The notes below the pieces were generated by a model. It did no database searches and was not told where the DNA came from. It saw only the letters and a list, made by a program, of their open reading frames with translations. This document shows, piece by piece, positions 4,791 through 5,420 of a DNA stretch of 5,420 nucleotides. This stretch comes from Pseudomonadota bacterium (lineage in GTDB: Bacteria > Desulfobacterota > Desulfovibrionia > Desulfovibrionales > Desulfovibrionaceae). Each line of letters begins with the position of its first letter. The stretch's first letter is position 1. Both the position numbers and the translations under genes were made by a program. Location of the stretch: assembly GCA_023450535.1 (NCBI GenBank), contig JAEXGX010000230.1, positions 1-5,420 of the forward strand, in the 5' to 3' direction.

Positions 4791-5420
4791 ATGTCCAAAA
4801 TTACTATATATTGTGATGATAATATGAATGTGCTAAGGAAAATTTCTTCTGAAAGTATTGATATGATTTATATTGATCCTCCTTTTAATACAGGAAAGGT
4901 TCAGCAGCGCACTCAAATAAAAACAGTTCGTGATAAGGAAGGCGACCGTGTAGGTTTTAAAGATATGCGTTACAAGACAGTTAAACTGGATACAAAGGGA
5001 TATAATGACAAGTTTGATGATTTTTTAGGTTTTTTGCGTCCACGTTTGGAAGAAGCATACAGGATTCTGAAAAGTAGCGGTTCTCTTTTTTTTCATCTTG
5101 ACTACAGAGAAATTCATTATTGCAAAATTATGCTGGACGAAATTTTTGGGAGAGCTTCCTTTATTAATGAAATCATATGGGCCTATGACTATGGGGCGCG
5201 GTCAAAAAAGAAATGGTCTGCCAAACATGATAATATCCTCTGGTATGCTAAGGATCCTGATAATTACACGTTCAACTATGATGAAATGGACAGAATTCCT
5301 TATATGGCTCCCGGCCTTGTAGGAAAAGAGAAAGCAGCTCAGGGGAAAACGCCTACAGATGTTTGGTGGCATACAATTGTAAGCCCCAATGGTAAGGAAA
5401 AAACAGGGTATGCCACTCAA
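4791..5420 (+). CDS. Beta-class site-specific DNA methyltransferase (probably N6-adenine), N-terminal 210 residues
   Basis: The frame is open from the ATG at 4791 to the window edge. The catalytic motif IV, DPPF, is at 29-32 within YIDPPFNTGK, close to the N terminus, as in beta-class enzymes. The SGSLFFHLDYREIHY stretch (96-110) and DEIFG (116-120) fit the following conserved block. IIWAYDYG...KHDNILWYAKD (128-155) fits the region before and into target recognition. The sequence ends in TGYATQ (205-210), the beginning of the TQKP motif, so the AdoMet-binding FxGxG motif should lie just past the edge. DPPF favours adenine-N6 over cytosine-N4. An in-frame stop at 4770-4772 makes 4791 the first ATG; the ribosome site (GAGA, 6 nt upstream) is weak. 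One 60-nt line of this gene (4801-4860) is 15/60 GC, against 42/60 in rbsK (3661-3720), suggesting horizontal acquisition. A restriction partner may follow outside the window. The recognition sequence cannot be predicted. Confidence 0.92.
   Translation, partial: MSKITIYCDDNMNVLRKISSESIDMIYIDPPFNTGKVQQRTQIKTVRDKEGDRVGFKDMRYKTVKLDTKGYNDKFDDFLGFLRPRLEEAYRILKSSGSLFFHLDYREIHYCKIMLDEIFGRASFINEIIWAYDYGARSKKKWSAKHDNILWYAKDPDNYTFNYDEMDRIPYMAPGLVGKEKAAQGKTPTDVWWHTIVSPNGKEKTGYATQ

Noticed and set aside
5098..5420. Open frames at 5098-5322 (plus) and 5202-5420 (minus)
   Set aside because: Both overlap the methyltransferase in other frames, and the methyltransferase has clear conserved motifs.
1..5420. 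CRISPR array, tRNA, rRNA or insertion-sequence gene
   Set aside because: No regularly spaced direct repeats, no cloverleaf with tRNA consensus bases and no transposase frame were found on either strand.

Overview
The window looks like a chromosomal segment of a moderately GC-rich Gram-negative bacterium. The paired phosphatidylserine synthase and decarboxylase genes and the overall gene style fit a Desulfovibrio-like deltaproteobacterium (Desulfovibrionaceae), but that assignment is an inference from style, not a search. Five ordinary metabolic genes fill the first 4.5 kb. The last 0.6 kb belongs to a much more AT-rich DNA methyltransferase gene.

Layout. Reading leftward on the minus strand from about 3240 are a DHDPS/NAL-family aldolase (2353-3237), shikimate dehydrogenase aroE (1419-2276), phosphatidylserine decarboxylase psd (712-1392) and phosphatidylserine synthase pssA (1-706, cut by the window edge). 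aroE, psd and pssA are tightly spaced (26 nt and 5 nt gaps) and probably form one transcript. The aldolase lies 76 nt upstream of aroE, with a weak terminator-like signal between them. pssA and psd catalyse consecutive steps: CDP-diacylglycerol plus serine gives phosphatidylserine, which is decarboxylated to phosphatidylethanolamine. aroE belongs to the unrelated shikimate pathway.

A ribokinase gene (rbsK, 3558-4466) diverges from the aldolase across a 320-nt intergenic region rich in inverted repeats (3328-3355, 3457-3476, 3495-3533). No ribose transporter or rbsD is visible. The aldolase keeps the family lysine and tyrosines but lacks both the arginine typical of true DapA and the acidic pair typical of sialic-acid lyase, so its substrate is open.

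From 4467 to 4790 there is no convincing gene. This stretch holds a probable terminator for rbsK (4481-4547) with a Fur-box-like sequence in its loop. It then holds a dense set of hairpins (4598-4734) that could fold as a multibranched RNA or be a dispersed palindromic element, ending in a near-perfect 24-nt palindrome. An AT-rich promoter-like stretch follows.

At 4791 an open frame runs off the right edge and encodes the N-terminal 210 residues of a beta-class DNA amino-methyltransferase (DPPF motif at residues 29-32; the edge falls at the TQ of the usual TQKP motif). Its low GC and position beside core genes suggest the left end of an acquired restriction-modification or defence island. The most interesting items are this junction with its structured element, and the non-canonical aldolase active site. 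No complete new system can be demonstrated within the window.
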